Below, piece after piece: positions 25,827-35,599 of a stretch of DNA of 64,000 nt (position 1 is its first letter; the number at the start of each line of letters is the position of its first letter). The notes below the pieces were generated by a model. The model was not told the origin of the DNA and searched no databases. It was given only the letters and a program-made list of their open reading frames with translations. Source of the DNA: an uncultured Prevotella sp. (GTDB taxonomy: Bacteria > Bacteroidota > Bacteroidia > Bacteroidales > Bacteroidaceae); assembly GCA_946405145.1 (NCBI GenBank), contig CAMJGE010000001.1, positions 62,001 to 126,000 on the forward strand, in the 5' to 3' direction. The position numbers were made by a program, and so were the translations under genes.

Positions 25827-27244
25827 CAGAAGACAAAGAATATTTCGAGAGTAAACGCTTTCAAAAAATACTAAAGGAGTATGAAGAGTCAGCCAAATCA
25901 GGGCAAGCCATCTATATGGATGCAGATGATTTGGCCGACATCGCAGATTATTACCAATTGAATAAGCGCGCCGAAGAAGCGGAAACAGCCATCAGGCTGG
26001 CTTTAGAATACAATCCAGAGGCAGTAGGTCCCCTACTCTATAGAGCTCATGAAGCACTCAACCAGAACGACTTCGATACGACCCAATCATACATCGATCG
26101 TCTGGAAGCTATTGACCGTCTGGAAGCACTCTTTCTCAAAGGAGAGCTACTGATTTGCCAAAAAAAGATAGATGAAGCGGACGAACTGTTCAGAGAGAAT
26201 TATAAAGAGATGATGCCTGATGAACAAATGGATTATGTCTATGATGTCGCAAGCATCTTTAATGATTATGAAATCTACGACAAATCATTTGAATGGATGA
26301 CTCGTTCACAAGGTGACGACTCTGACGATTTCAAAGAACTGATGGGACGCACCTTATGTGGACTAGGGAAATACAAAGATAGTGAGCGTATCTTCAATGA
26401 GCTGATAGATCACGATCCCTATTCTGGCTCATACTGGAATGCGTTGGCCACCGTTCAATTTATGAACGAGGACTATAACGCAGCTATTACCAGTAGCGAA
26501 TATGCTATAGCTATTAACCCAAAAGATGCGGACAGCATATCGTCAAAAGCTCATGGTCTCTTTAATCTGGGGAATTATGAGTCAGCTCTCTCCTCCTTTA
26601 AGGAATACACAGAACTGATGCCTCATGATGATTTCAGCTATTTACATCAAGGTACATGTCTGATTAACCTTGGACGGTATGAAGAAGCCATTGCCGTCCT
26701 CGAAAAAGCAGAGCAAGAGGCAGATAAGAATTCTGCCCATCTGTCAAGCATTTATCAGGAACTGGCTTATGCCTATAGCGAACTGAAGAAAATTGACAAG
26801 GCGCTATACTATATAGAGAAGGCCAAGGATTATGACTGCAACTATTCTGACATAGAGATTATCAGAGGACATATTCTACTGTCAAATGGTATGAAGAAAG
26901 AGGCGGAAGAAGCTTTCAGTAATGCCCTCCTGCACTCTCAGGATGTATCTAAAACCATGTTGAGAATCATTGTGTGCCTCTTTGAGAATCACTATGTTCA
27001 ACATAGCTATGCCCTCTTAAAAAATTACTTTAAGGTTGTTGATGAAGACTGGAATGAAGGGTATTCCTATATGGCTCTCTGCTGCCTTAACTTGAAAAAG
27101 AAAGACGAGTTTTTATATTATCTCAAGACGGCTGTCGAGCGTAATCCCAGAGAAGCGCGGGATGTTCTGAAAGACTTATTCCCAGAGGGTATGCAGCCTG
27201 AAGAGTATTACGAATACATGTTAAACGAAGTAAACAATCAATAG
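25823..27244 (+). CDS. Tetratricopeptide repeat protein
   Basis: The start is set at ATG 25823, which overlaps the glnS stop in an ATGA; a start seven codons upstream would lie inside glnS. The 473-aa soluble protein consists almost entirely of TPR-like helix pairs, for example NKRAEEAETAIRLALEYNPEA, YNAAITSSEYAIAINPKDADS and LGRYEEAIAVLEKAEQEAD. No signal peptide or catalytic domain is seen, so it is presumably a cytoplasmic interaction scaffold. Tight coupling to glnS and to the DedA gene (3-base gap) suggests one transcript, but gives no specific role. Confidence 0.85.
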   Translation: MTEDKEYFESKRFQKILKEYEESAKSGQAIYMDADDLADIADYYQLNKRAEEAETAIRLALEYNPEAVGPLLYRAHEALNQNDFDTTQSYIDRLEAIDRLEALFLKGELLICQKKIDEADELFRENYKEMMPDEQMDYVYDVASIFNDYEIYDKSFEWMTRSQGDDSDDFKELMGRTLCGLGKYKDSERIFNELIDHDPYSGSYWNALATVQFMNEDYNAAITSSEYAIAINPKDADSISSKAHGLFNLGNYESALSSFKEYTELMPHDDFSYLHQGTCLINLGRYEEAIAVLEKAEQEADKNSAHLSSIYQELAYAYSELKKIDKALYYIEKAKDYDCNYSDIEIIRGHILLSNGMKKEAEEAFSNALLHSQDVSKTMLRIIVCLFENHYVQHSYALLKNYFKVVDEDWNEGYSYMALCCLNLKKKDEFLYYLKTAVERNPREARDVLKDLFPEGMQPEEYYEYMLNEVNNQ

Positions 27245-27247
27245 TGC

Positions 27248-27886
27248 ATGAACTTGATTACAAGCATCCTTAATAGCCTCGGCTGGTATCCCACGATCTT
27301 TGTGTTAATGCTTTTGGAAAGTACTGTTGTTCCTGTGCCATCCGAGTTTGTGGTAACGCCAGCAGCCTATCATGCAGCCAGTGGTTCACTGGATGTATTC
27401 CTTGTGATTCTTTTTGCAACATTGGGAGCCGATGTTGGTGCCAGCATCAACTATTTCGTTGCATTGTACGTTGGTCGTCCTGTCATCTACAAGTTTGCCA
27501 ATAGCAAATGGGGAAAGATGTGTCTGTTAAATCAGGAGAAGGTTGAGAAAAGTGAGAAATACTTTGACGATCATGGTGTAGCAGCAACTCTCACAGGGCG
27601 CTTTGTCCCTGTCATCCGCCACCTTATCTCCATCCCTGCCGGACTAGCGCGAATGCATTATGGCAAGTTCATCCTCTTCACGACGATCGGTGCTGGAGGA
27701 TGGCATAGTGTTTTGGCACTTCTCGGCTGGTATCTACATGCAATTGTACCCGAAGATCAGCTGAATGATAAGATCAGCGAGTATGCAGAATATATTAAAA
27801 TCATCATTCTCGGTTTACTTCTCATGGTGGCCATTTATTTTGGAATGAAGGCTTGGATGAAGAAAAAAGGCAAGAAACATGCATAA
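27248..27886 (+). CDS. DedA-family membrane protein
   Basis: DedA (SNARE-associated/VTT) proteins are inner-membrane proteins, several of which act as undecaprenyl-phosphate or phospholipid flippases. The 212-aa product has the hallmark N-terminal LESTVVPVPSEFVV segment, the FTGRFVPVIRHLISIPAGLARM segment with the conserved Arg residues, and about five hydrophobic stretches ending in a Lys-rich tail. It is the last gene of the mltG-glnS-TPR operon. Recycling of lipid carrier would fit with the adjacent polysaccharide genes, but this is inference. Confidence 0.88.
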   Translation: MNLITSILNSLGWYPTIFVLMLLESTVVPVPSEFVVTPAAYHAASGSLDVFLVILFATLGADVGASINYFVALYVGRPVIYKFANSKWGKMCLLNQEKVEKSEKYFDDHGVAATLTGRFVPVIRHLISIPAGLARMHYGKFILFTTIGAGGWHSVLALLGWYLHAIVPEDQLNDKISEYAEYIKIIILGLLLMVAIYFGMKAWMKKKGKKHA

Positions 27887-27912
27887 AAAAGGGATTTTTC
27901 TGCTAAAAATTC

Positions 27913-27941
27913 TTGTTTTATATAAATAATGTGTATTTTTG
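27913..27941 (+). promoter_or_regulatory. Promoter of manC-gmd-fcl
   Basis: TTG (27913-27915) and TATTTTTG (27934-27941) are separated by 18 bp; the ATG at 27969 is 27 bases downstream. This separates the GDP-fucose operon from the DedA gene. Confidence 0.65.
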
Positions 27942-27968
27942 CAGTTCATAATAAGCACTTTTCGATTT

Positions 27969-29036
27969 ATGGCAAAGACAAACAATCATCTGGTTATCAT
28001 GGCAGGTGGCGTTGGAAGCCGCTTTTGGCCGATGAGTACGACCGAGTGTCCCAAGCAATTCATTGATGTTCTGGGTGTCGGCAAATCATTACTCCAATTA
28101 ACCGTAGAGAGATTCGGCAATTTGATCAAGCCCGAAAACATATGGGTTGTTACCAATCAACAATATGCAGCTATCGTCAAGGAGCAGTTACCCAACATGC
28201 CAGAGACCAATATTCTCTGCGAGCCTTGTCGTCGTAACACGGCACCATGCATTGCTTATGTCAGTTGGCGTATCAAATCCAAGGATCCCAAAGCCAATAT
28301 TGTTGTTACGCCCAGCGACCATATCGTCACTAACACTGCTGAATTCCAGCGTGTCATCAAAGAATGTATGATATTTACCAGCGAGACTGATGCAATTGTC
28401 ACCCTCGGCATGAAGCCCAACCGCCCTGAGACGGGTTATGGCTATATCCAGGCAGACCTCAGTATCAGTTCCCTTCGCAACAAGGAGATCTACAGAGTAG
28501 ATTCTTTCCGCGAGAAGCCTAATCTTGAAACGGCAAAAGAATATATCAAGAAGAACTATTATTTCTGGAATGCAGGTATCTTTATCTGGAATGTCAGCAC
28601 CATTGTAAATGCATTCCGCGTCTATCAGCCTTCATTGGCCCGTATTTTTGAATCGTTGCTTCCTATTTATGGTACAGACAAGGAACAGGAAGAAATCAAC
28701 CGTCTGTTCCCTGAATGCGACAATATCTCTGTTGACTATGCCATCATGGAGAAGGCTGAGGAGATTTTCGTATGCCCGGCAGACTTCGGTTGGAGCGACC
28801 TTGGCACATGGGGTTCCCTACACGAACAAAGCAAGAAAGATCTCTACGGAAATGTCTGCATTGGTCCGGAAATCAACATTTTTGAAAGTTATAACTGCAT
28901 CGTGCACACCACACAAGAGAAAAAGGTGGTTATCCAAGGGCTTGATGGTTACATCATAGCAGAAAACAATGACACACTTCTGATCTGCAAGTTATCAGAA
29001 GAACAGCGTATCAAGAATTTTTCAGGAAATAATTAA
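27969..29036 (+). CDS. manC: Mannose-1-phosphate guanylyltransferase
   Basis: ManC makes GDP-mannose from mannose 1-phosphate and GTP. The 355-aa product is the nucleotidyltransferase domain alone, without the C-terminal phosphomannose isomerase domain of bifunctional enzymes. The pyrophosphorylase signature is [15 protein letters not shown], followed by [22 protein letters not shown] and [12 protein letters not shown]. The start is the ATG at 27969 (MAKTNNHL), after the promoter box. It supplies the substrate of the following gmd and fcl, giving a complete route to GDP-L-fucose. Confidence 0.95.
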   Translation: MAKTNNHLVIMAGGVGSRFWPMSTTECPKQFIDVLGVGKSLLQLTVERFGNLIKPENIWVVTNQQYAAIVKEQLPNMPETNILCEPCRRNTAPCIAYVSWRIKSKDPKANIVVTPSDHIVTNTAEFQRVIKECMIFTSETDAIVTLGMKPNRPETGYGYIQADLSISSLRNKEIYRVDSFREKPNLETAKEYIKKNYYFWNAGIFIWNVSTIVNAFRVYQPSLARIFESLLPIYGTDKEQEEINRLFPECDNISVDYAIMEKAEEIFVCPADFGWSDLGTWGSLHEQSKKDLYGNVCIGPEINIFESYNCIVHTTQEKKVVIQGLDGYIIAENNDTLLICKLSEEQRIKNFSGNN

Positions 29037-29058
29037 TAGAAACAATTACTATCATTAT

Positions 29059-30150
29059 ATGAATCAAAAAGTTGCTCTTATTACAGGAATTACAGGTCAG
29101 GATGGTTCTTACCTGGCGGAATTCCTCATCGAAAAAGGTTACGAGGTGCATGGTTTGATGCGCCGTTCATCAAGTTTCAATACGGCTCGTATTGAGCATC
29201 TCTATCTCGACGAGTGGGTGCGCGACATGAAAAAGGCCCGTCTGGTCAATCTGCACTGGGCAGATATGACAGACTCCTCATCTTTAATCCGTGTCATCTC
29301 GAAGGTACGTCCTACAGAGATTTACAATCTGGCTGCCCAGAGTCATGTAAAAGTATCATTCGATGTACCAGAATATACGGCAGATACCGATGCGAATGGC
29401 GTACTCCGTCTGTTGGAGGCTGTTCGTATCTGCGGACTGGCTGACAGTTGCCGCATCTATCAAGCATCTACATCTGAGCTTTATGGTAAGGTACAGGAAG
29501 TGCCTCAGAGCGAGACGACTCCGTTCTACCCTCGCAGCCCTTATGCAGTAGCCAAACTTTATGGTTTCTGGATCATGAAGAACTATCGTGAGTCCTATAA
29601 TATGTTCTGCTGCAATGGTATTCTCTTCAACCACGAGAGTGAGCGTCGCGGAGAGACTTTCGTGACCCGTAAGATTACGCTGGCAGCAGCCCGTATTGCC
29701 CAGGGCTATCAGGATAAGCTCTATCTGGGTAACCTAAATTCTTTACGCGACTGGGGGTATGCCAAGGACTATATCGAGTGTATGTGGCTCATCCTGCAAC
29801 AACCTGAGCCCGATGACTTCGTGATTGCTACTGGCGAATATCATACTGTTCGTGAGTTTGCCACCCTCGCCTTCAAGGAGGTTGGTATCGAACTCGAATG
29901 GCGCGGTGACGGTGTCGATGAGAAGGGTTACGACAAAGCGACGGGTAAGGCTCTCGTTGAGGTTGATCCCAAATATTTCCGTCCTGCAGAGGTAGATCAG
30001 CTGTTGGGCAACCCCGCAAAGGCAAAGGCCAAACTTGGATGGAACCCGCAGAAGACCTCTTTCCCTGAACTCGTCAAGATTATGGTTCAGCACGACATGA
30101 AGTTCGTCAAGAAACTCTTCCTCAAAGCCCACATGGACGATGCTGAGTAA
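29059..30150 (+). CDS. gmd: GDP-mannose 4,6-dehydratase
   Basis: Gmd converts GDP-D-mannose to GDP-4-keto-6-deoxy-D-mannose. The 363-aa SDR enzyme has the NADP-binding [15 protein letters not shown], the catalytic Thr/Ser region [15 protein letters not shown], the active-site [10 protein letters not shown] (Tyr-x3-Lys) and the typical [14 protein letters not shown]. The end of the gene overlaps the start of fcl by 11 bases. Confidence 0.97.
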   Translation: MNQKVALITGITGQDGSYLAEFLIEKGYEVHGLMRRSSSFNTARIEHLYLDEWVRDMKKARLVNLHWADMTDSSSLIRVISKVRPTEIYNLAAQSHVKVSFDVPEYTADTDANGVLRLLEAVRICGLADSCRIYQASTSELYGKVQEVPQSETTPFYPRSPYAVAKLYGFWIMKNYRESYNMFCCNGILFNHESERRGETFVTRKITLAAARIAQGYQDKLYLGNLNSLRDWGYAKDYIECMWLILQQPEPDDFVIATGEYHTVREFATLAFKEVGIELEWRGDGVDEKGYDKATGKALVEVDPKYFRPAEVDQLLGNPAKAKAKLGWNPQKTSFPELVKIMVQHDMKFVKKLFLKAHMDDAE

Positions 30151-31303
30151 GGACAGTAAAATATATGTAGCGGGACACCACGGACTTGTGGGTTCCGCTA
30201 TTTGGAACAACCTCCTTCAGAGGGGCTATACGAATCTGGTAGGACGCAGCCATCGGGAACTGGATTTAACGGATCAAGTGGCTGTCAAGAAATTCTTCGA
30301 CGAGGAACAGCCCGATGCCGTAGTGCTGGCAGCAGCCTTTGTCGGTGGTATCATGGCGAACTCACTCTATCGTGCAGATTTCATCATGATGAACATGAAG
30401 ATTCAGTGCAACGTCATCTCAGAGGCTTATGCCCATGGCGTTAAGAAACTCTTGTTCTTGGGTTCCACCTGTATCTATCCGAAGAATGCGCCTCAACCCA
30501 TGAAAGAGGATTGCCTGCTGACATCACCTCTGGAATACACCAATGAGGAATATGCCATTGCCAAAATTGCCGGACTGAAGATGTGCGAGAGTTATAATCT
30601 TCAATATGGCACGAATTACATTGCTGTGATGCCAACAAACCTCTATGGTCCGAACGACAATTTCCATTTGGAGAACAGTCACGTCATGCCAGCTATGATG
30701 CGTAAAATCTACTTGGCAAAACTGATTCACGACGGTGCATGGGATAAAATTGCCATCGACCTCAACAAGCGGCCTGTAGAAGGCGTCACCGGTGAAGCTT
30801 CCAAAGAAGAAATTCTCAACGTTCTTGCCAAATACGGCATCTATGACAATCGCGTTGTCCTTTGGGGAACAGGTACCCCACTCCGCGAATTCCTTTGGAG
30901 TGAAGATATGGCAGATGCCTCTGTTCACGTGCTGTTGAATGTCAACTTCAGCGACATCATCGGCATTGAGAAGTACTCTTCAGTCCATTATGGTGCTTCA
31001 ACAGATGGCGCTGTTGATCGCAATCACTCTGCAGGTCGTGGTGGTGCAATCCCCAAACTGGGAGAGATCCGTAATTGCCACATCAATGTCGGCACAGGAA
31101 AGGAACTCACCATCCGTGAACTTTCCGAACTGGTGGTAAAGGCTGTTGGCTTTGAAGGCCAGGTAGAATTTGACACCACCAAACCCGATGGTACCATGCG
31201 TAAATTGATTGACGTATCCAAACTTCATTCACTAGGCTGGACACACAAAGTCGAAATCGAAGATGGCGTCAAGAAGTTATTTGAATGGTATAGTACACTA
31301 TAA
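30140..31303 (+). CDS. fcl: GDP-L-fucose synthase
   Basis: Fcl is the epimerase/reductase that turns GDP-4-keto-6-deoxymannose into GDP-L-fucose. The 387-aa SDR protein shows the NADP-binding [29 protein letters not shown], the catalytic YAIAKIAG and [11 protein letters not shown]. It is about 70 residues longer than E. coli Fcl because of two inserted stretches (about 203-235 and 270-300), which I believe are common in Bacteroides-type enzymes. With manC and gmd it forms a complete GDP-fucose cassette immediately upstream of a surface polysaccharide locus. Confidence 0.95.
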   Translation: MLSKDSKIYVAGHHGLVGSAIWNNLLQRGYTNLVGRSHRELDLTDQVAVKKFFDEEQPDAVVLAAAFVGGIMANSLYRADFIMMNMKIQCNVISEAYAHGVKKLLFLGSTCIYPKNAPQPMKEDCLLTSPLEYTNEEYAIAKIAGLKMCESYNLQYGTNYIAVMPTNLYGPNDNFHLENSHVMPAMMRKIYLAKLIHDGAWDKIAIDLNKRPVEGVTGEASKEEILNVLAKYGIYDNRVVLWGTGTPLREFLWSEDMADASVHVLLNVNFSDIIGIEKYSSVHYGASTDGAVDRNHSAGRGGAIPKLGEIRNCHINVGTGKELTIRELSELVVKAVGFEGQVEFDTTKPDGTMRKLIDVSKLHSLGWTHKVEIEDGVKKLFEWYSTL

Positions 31304-31333
31304 AAATAGCCCGCCGTTTGGCGGGCTATTTTT
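31302..31333. terminator. Bidirectional terminator between fcl and xylB
   Basis: A perfect 14-bp stem (31302-31315 with 31320-31333; core ATAGCCCGCC) encloses a GTTT loop and has A-tract and T-tract outer ends. It lies exactly between the two convergent genes. Confidence 0.9.
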
Positions 31334-31335
31334 AT

Positions 31336-32829
31336 TTATTTCAGATTCTTCTGAAGCGTTTCTTTCCAAGCTGCGTAAGCACTCAGATATTCATCGCGAT
31401 GCTTAGCATCTGGCTCTATCACCTGAAGCTTATCCAAAGTTGCGAAAGCCTCATTGTTATCCCTATAGATACCAGCACCGATACCAGCACCTTTGGCAGC
31501 ACCAACAGAGCCGTCAGTATCATACAGCTCGATGGTTGCGCCACTCACACCAGCTAAGGTATCACGGAACAATGGGCTCAGGAACATATTAGCCTTTCCT
31601 GCATGAATTTTCTTGATATCCATACCCATTTGTTGCATGATCTCCATACCATAGCAGAATGAGAATACGATACCCTCTTGAGCTGCACGCACCAGATGAG
31701 CCTTATGATGCTTATTGAAATTCAAACCGTTAATAGAGCAGCCAATCTCCTTATTCACCAATACGCGCTCTGCACCATTTCCAAAAGGAACGATGGTAAC
31801 GCCCTCACTACCAATAGGAACACTTGCTGCCAGATCGTTCATGTCTGCATAGCTGACATCCGGAGTGATATTACGATGCGTCCAGGCATTCAGAATACCA
31901 GTACCATTAATGCAAAGCAGTACACCAAGACGAGTCTGGTCTGCGGTATGATTCACATGCGCAAAGGTGTTGACACGACTCTGCTTATCGTAGTTCACCT
32001 CACCAAGGACACCATAAACAACGCCAGAAGTTCCTGCTGTAGCGGCAATCTCGCCAGGATTTAACACATTCAACGACAATGCGTTATTCGGCTGGTCGCC
32101 ACCACGATAGGTAATCGGTGTTCCGGCTTTCAATCCCATCTCTGCAGCAGCTTCTGCACTCACCACGCTCTGCTCGGCAAAGGTCGGCACAATATCAGCA
32201 ATCAGAGAAGAATCAAAACCATAATACTTCATCAGGAAGTCTGCCACCTGATTATTCTTAAAGTCCCAGAACATACCCTCACTCAAACCACTGACAGTAG
32301 TATTCACGGTACCACTGAGACGCATGGCGATATAGTCGCCAGGCAACATTATTTTATATATCTGACTATAGATTTCAGGCTCATTTTCCTTTACCCAAGC
32401 CAATTTAGCAGCAGTAAAGTTACCTGGAGAGTTCAATAGATGAGTCAAACACTGATCAGCTCCAAGCTCATTAAACGCCTTTTCGCCATAAGGCACTGCA
32501 CGCGAGTCACACCAGATAATAGCAGGACGTAATGCCTTGAGATTCTTATCAACGCAAACCAGTCCATGCATCTGATAAGAGATACCAATTGCTTTGATTT
32601 CCTCTGCCGTGGCACCCGAGTCTTTCATAATCTTCTGCAAACTCAGCTTGGCATTATTCCACCACATCTGTGGATCCTGTTCTGCCCAGCCTGCCTTGAC
32701 AGCTGTTATTGGAGCCTCCTTTTCGGGGAAGAAAGCTGTAGCCACACACTTGCCGTTATCGGCATTTACCAATGATGCCTTCACTGAAGAGCTACCGACA
32801 TCAAAACCTAATAGATACCTGTTTGCCAT
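31336..32829 (-). CDS. xylB: Xylulokinase (FGGY family)
   Basis: XylB phosphorylates D-xylulose for entry into the pentose phosphate pathway. The 497-aa FGGY-type kinase starts with the nucleotide-binding LGFDVGSSSVKASLV, contains GISYQMHGLVCVD and IIWCDSRAVPYGEKA in the first domain and YRGGDQPNNALSLN in the second. The length and the QMHG motif favour xylulokinase over glycerol or gluconate kinase. No xylose isomerase or transporter adjoins. About 130 bases upstream are AT-rich without a convincing promoter box. Confidence 0.92.
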   Translation of the reverse strand: MANRYLLGFDVGSSSVKASLVNADNGKCVATAFFPEKEAPITAVKAGWAEQDPQMWWNNAKLSLQKIMKDSGATAEEIKAIGISYQMHGLVCVDKNLKALRPAIIWCDSRAVPYGEKAFNELGADQCLTHLLNSPGNFTAAKLAWVKENEPEIYSQIYKIMLPGDYIAMRLSGTVNTTVSGLSEGMFWDFKNNQVADFLMKYYGFDSSLIADIVPTFAEQSVVSAEAAAEMGLKAGTPITYRGGDQPNNALSLNVLNPGEIAATAGTSGVVYGVLGEVNYDKQSRVNTFAHVNHTADQTRLGVLLCINGTGILNAWTHRNITPDVSYADMNDLAASVPIGSEGVTIVPFGNGAERVLVNKEIGCSINGLNFNKHHKAHLVRAAQEGIVFSFCYGMEIMQQMGMDIKKIHAGKANMFLSPLFRDTLAGVSGATIELYDTDGSVGAAKGAGIGAGIYRDNNEAFATLDKLQVIEPDAKHRDEYLSAYAAWKETLQKNLK

Positions 32830-32942
32830 AATTATATACGTTAATTCCTATTAATAATACGGTTTAAATGCAAATTTCCCTCTTTTTTTTCAGAGAAACG
32901 ATATTTTTTCCACAAAAAGCGTTTTTTTTACCATATTTTGTG

Positions 32943-32970
32943 TTGAATTAATTTTTTTTGTTTACCTTTG
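32943..32970 (+). promoter_or_regulatory. Promoter of the polysaccharide operon
   Basis: TACCTTTG at 32963-32970 is preceded by TTG at 32943-32945 (17-bp gap) and also by TTTG at 32937-32940 (22-bp gap). The ATG of the first gene lies 41 bases downstream of the -7 box. From here to 42514 the genes are close-packed on one strand. Confidence 0.65.
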
Positions 32971-33011
32971 CAACGAATAATGTAATTACAAACCGAATAA
33001 AACATTCATAT

Positions 33012-33377
33012 ATGAAGAAGAAAATATTAATACTTGATGACAAAGAGACCATTGCAAAAGTTCTCTCAATTTACTTGATGAGTGATTATGATGTGCAGTG
33101 GTTACCCGATGGTTTGCAGGGCGTAAAGTGGCTTCAGGCTGGTAACACCCCTGACCTGATTATCTCTGACATCCGCATGCCAGGCATGAGAGGCGATGAT
33201 TTTTTGGAGTGGATCAAGCAGAATGAGTTGTTCAAGCACATTCCTGTGATTATGCTTTCAAGTGAGGACTCCACCAGTGAGCGTATCCGCCTGTTGGAGA
33301 TTGGTGCTGAAGACTATATTGTCAAGCCATTCAATCCCATGGAGCTTAAAATTCGCGTCAAGAAAATCATTCCCTGA
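33012..33377 (+). CDS. Single-domain response regulator (CheY-like)
   Basis: The 121-aa protein consists only of a receiver domain. All functional residues are visible: acidic pair D9/D10 (LILDDKE), phosphoacceptor D53 (IISDIRMPG), S83 after MLS, and K105 in IVKPF. It has no output domain, so it must act by protein contact. No histidine kinase is in the window. It is the first gene of the polysaccharide operon, 11 bases before the priming sugar transferase, whose N-terminus looks like a degenerate receiver; regulation by contact is plausible but inferred. Confidence 0.92.
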   Translation: MKKKILILDDKETIAKVLSIYLMSDYDVQWLPDGLQGVKWLQAGNTPDLIISDIRMPGMRGDDFLEWIKQNELFKHIPVIMLSSEDSTSERIRLLEIGAEDYIVKPFNPMELKIRVKKIIP

Positions 33378-33388
33378 TTAGTGCTTTT

Positions 33389-34603
33389 ATGTTAGGTGTT
33401 ATATATCTAGGAAACAATCCCGAAACCCAAGAACGTCTGAAGTACATTCCTGGTCGATTGGTGCAGTTTGCATCCAATTACAAGGATGCGGCAAGCATGT
33501 GCTCACCTCATGTTCCTAATGAGCATTTCATTATGTTCTTTGAGCAGAACATTCTGGCTGAGGATGTGACTGCCATCACCTATTTAAAGAAAAAATGCAA
33601 GAATGTCTATATTATCTTGCTCACCCATCAGTTGGATTCAGATGATAGAAAGAGCTATCAGAAATGCGGCATCAACGACACGCTTGATGTGAATGCCTCC
33701 ATCACAGAAATCAACAAGAAGATTCAGTTTATTGGTGACCGTGAAGGAATGCTGTTCGACGATGCGCCGTCAAAGCACCGCATCTTGCGTTTCAAGATTC
33801 CGTTCTGGAAGCGTTCTTTCGATATTATATTCTCACTATTGGCCATTATCGTACTTTCTCCTGTCTTCATCATCACAGCCATTGCCATCCGTTTGGAGAG
33901 TAAAGGTCCGGTCATCTTCAAGTCGAAGCGAGTTGGCACCAACTATACGATTTTTGACTTTTTGAAGTTCCGCTCTATGTATGTAGATGCAGAGAGCAAA
34001 TTGAAGGAGGTGGCGAAGACTGCAGGCAATCAATATGCAGAAAAAGACAAGCAGCCTGGAGAAGAGAAACAGAATACGATCACAGCCCCGTTAGGCGATG
34101 AGGCTGAAATGATGATGCTGAGCATGGGCATGGGATCTGACATGATGATTAGCGACGATGAGGTCATGCTGGTCGGCGATGACTTTGTGGTGTCAGAAAC
34201 AGACTTCAACAAAGAGAAAGAAGAAGAGAACAACAATGCCTTTGTAAAGATTGAGAACGATCCCCGTGTCACAAAAGTAGGTCGTTTCATCCGCAAATAC
34301 AGCATTGACGAACTGCCTCAGCTCTTTAACATATTACGAGGTGACATGTCTGTTGTCGGTAATCGCCCCCTACCCTTATATGAAGCAGAAAAACTTACTG
34401 TTGATGCCAGTATCGATCGCTTCATGGCACCCGCTGGTCTGACTGGTCTTTGGCAGGTGGAAGAACGTGGTAAGGGTGGCATGATGTCGGCAGAAGAGCG
34501 TAAACAGCTTGACATCATTTACGGACAGACCTATAATTTTATGCTGGATATGAAGATTATCTTCCGTACGATCTTTGCTTTTGTCCAGAAAGAGAATGTT
34601 TAA
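33389..34603 (+). CDS. Priming sugar transferase with N-terminal pseudo-receiver domain
   Basis: The C-terminal half (from about residue 137, KIPFWKRSFDIIFSLLAI) is a bacterial sugar transferase that loads the first sugar phosphate onto undecaprenyl phosphate: one membrane hairpin, then PVIFKSKRVG, FLKFRSMYVDAE, KYSIDELPQLFNIL and GDMSVVGNRPLP. Residues 1-115 look like a receiver domain whose acceptor Asp is replaced (MFFEQ) and whose conserved Lys is missing. An acidic, Met-rich stretch (about 206-284) interrupts the catalytic domain. The 404-aa protein likely starts the repeat unit made by the following genes. Confidence 0.87.
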   Translation: MLGVIYLGNNPETQERLKYIPGRLVQFASNYKDAASMCSPHVPNEHFIMFFEQNILAEDVTAITYLKKKCKNVYIILLTHQLDSDDRKSYQKCGINDTLDVNASITEINKKIQFIGDREGMLFDDAPSKHRILRFKIPFWKRSFDIIFSLLAIIVLSPVFIITAIAIRLESKGPVIFKSKRVGTNYTIFDFLKFRSMYVDAESKLKEVAKTAGNQYAEKDKQPGEEKQNTITAPLGDEAEMMMLSMGMGSDMMISDDEVMLVGDDFVVSETDFNKEKEEENNNAFVKIENDPRVTKVGRFIRKYSIDELPQLFNILRGDMSVVGNRPLPLYEAEKLTVDASIDRFMAPAGLTGLWQVEERGKGGMMSAEERKQLDIIYGQTYNFMLDMKIIFRTIFAFVQKENV

Positions 34604-34628
34604 CAAGAATATCTTAGAAGTCACTATA

Positions 34629-35582
34629 ATGAACAGGTTTAGACGACTTTTGTTGATAATAGTAGCCGCTGCCATAAGTAGCTCAGCTTTCGCCCAGTTC
34701 GACGAGAGCGGTATTGCTGCGGGCTTTTTTGATTCAAGTAATGAGAAAGACATCAATTTCTCAGAGTTCCACCTCCCCCCCTTGGCTGTTTTGTTTGAAA
34801 ACGCTAAAGCAAGTCCGCAGATTTTATCATTAGAGAAAGCGCAGGAATTGGCACAGGCAGAGGTAGCCAAACAGAAAAGGCATATTTTCTCTTATGTCAC
34901 AGGTCATGCAGCCTATAGTTATGGTAAGACCGACATGTGGGGTAACAACTCCACGACCACCAGCCCTATGATCTACCAGTTCCAGGGTTCAGAGCAAAGC
35001 TATTGGAATCTTGGCGTGAATCTTGCAGTCCCTTTAGAGGATATTCTGGATTTAACAGCTTCCATCAAACGTAAAAGGATAGAGGCTGACCAGGCGACAA
35101 TTGCCAAAGACTTGGCCTATGACCAGCTCAAATTACAGATTGCCTCGCTTTTTGTTAAGATTACCAATAACCTCGTCACCTTAAAAACGCTTGGAGAGAC
35201 AGCTGCCGCCTATCAGGGGGCGGGTGCTTTGAATCGTGAGGACTTTGAAAATGGTAACATGAGCATTGAAGATTATGCTTGGACCAAGCAACATGAGGGT
35301 GCCCAAGTAAAAAGTTATCAAGAATTACAAACCACTATTACAACAGACATCCTAACGTTGGAGATTTTAACCCATACGCCGATTATTACAAACTCTACAA
35401 CGGAGATTACACTGGATAATGTGATTAAAAAGACAGATAGAGAGATAGCTAAAGACCAAAAAAGAGTCAAAAAACTCATAAAAAAATCGGAAGAAGCAAC
35501 CGAGAAGAGAGAAAAAGCATTAGAGAAAGCGGAGCGCAAGGCAGAAAAAGCGGCAGCCAAAGCTCTCAAAAAGAATAAATAA
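34629..35582 (+). CDS. Short TolC-like outer membrane protein
   Basis: From the ATG at 34629 the product is 317 aa with a clear signal peptide (MNRFRRLLLIIVAAAISSSAFA-Q). The mature part has the TolC-type helical hairpin pattern (LEKAQELAQAEVAKQKR, VNLAVPLEDILDLTASIKRKRIEADQATIAK). It is shorter than usual TolC proteins (about 450 aa) and has a Lys/Glu/Ala-rich helical C-terminal tail (from about residue 275) instead of a second full hairpin. The position between the priming transferase and the Wzz-like gene suggests it serves in export; no Wza-type protein is present in the operon. Confidence 0.65.
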   Translation: MNRFRRLLLIIVAAAISSSAFAQFDESGIAAGFFDSSNEKDINFSEFHLPPLAVLFENAKASPQILSLEKAQELAQAEVAKQKRHIFSYVTGHAAYSYGKTDMWGNNSTTTSPMIYQFQGSEQSYWNLGVNLAVPLEDILDLTASIKRKRIEADQATIAKDLAYDQLKLQIASLFVKITNNLVTLKTLGETAAAYQGAGALNREDFENGNMSIEDYAWTKQHEGAQVKSYQELQTTITTDILTLEILTHTPIITNSTTEITLDNVIKKTDREIAKDQKRVKKLIKKSEEATEKREKALEKAERKAEKAAAKALKKNK

Positions 35583-35599
35583 GCCTAATATAGTCAGAT

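Noticed and set aside
30140..31303. Frameshift or fusion in fcl because of its extra length
   Set aside because: The frame is continuous, the motifs are in order and the inserted segments look like those of other Bacteroides-type enzymes.
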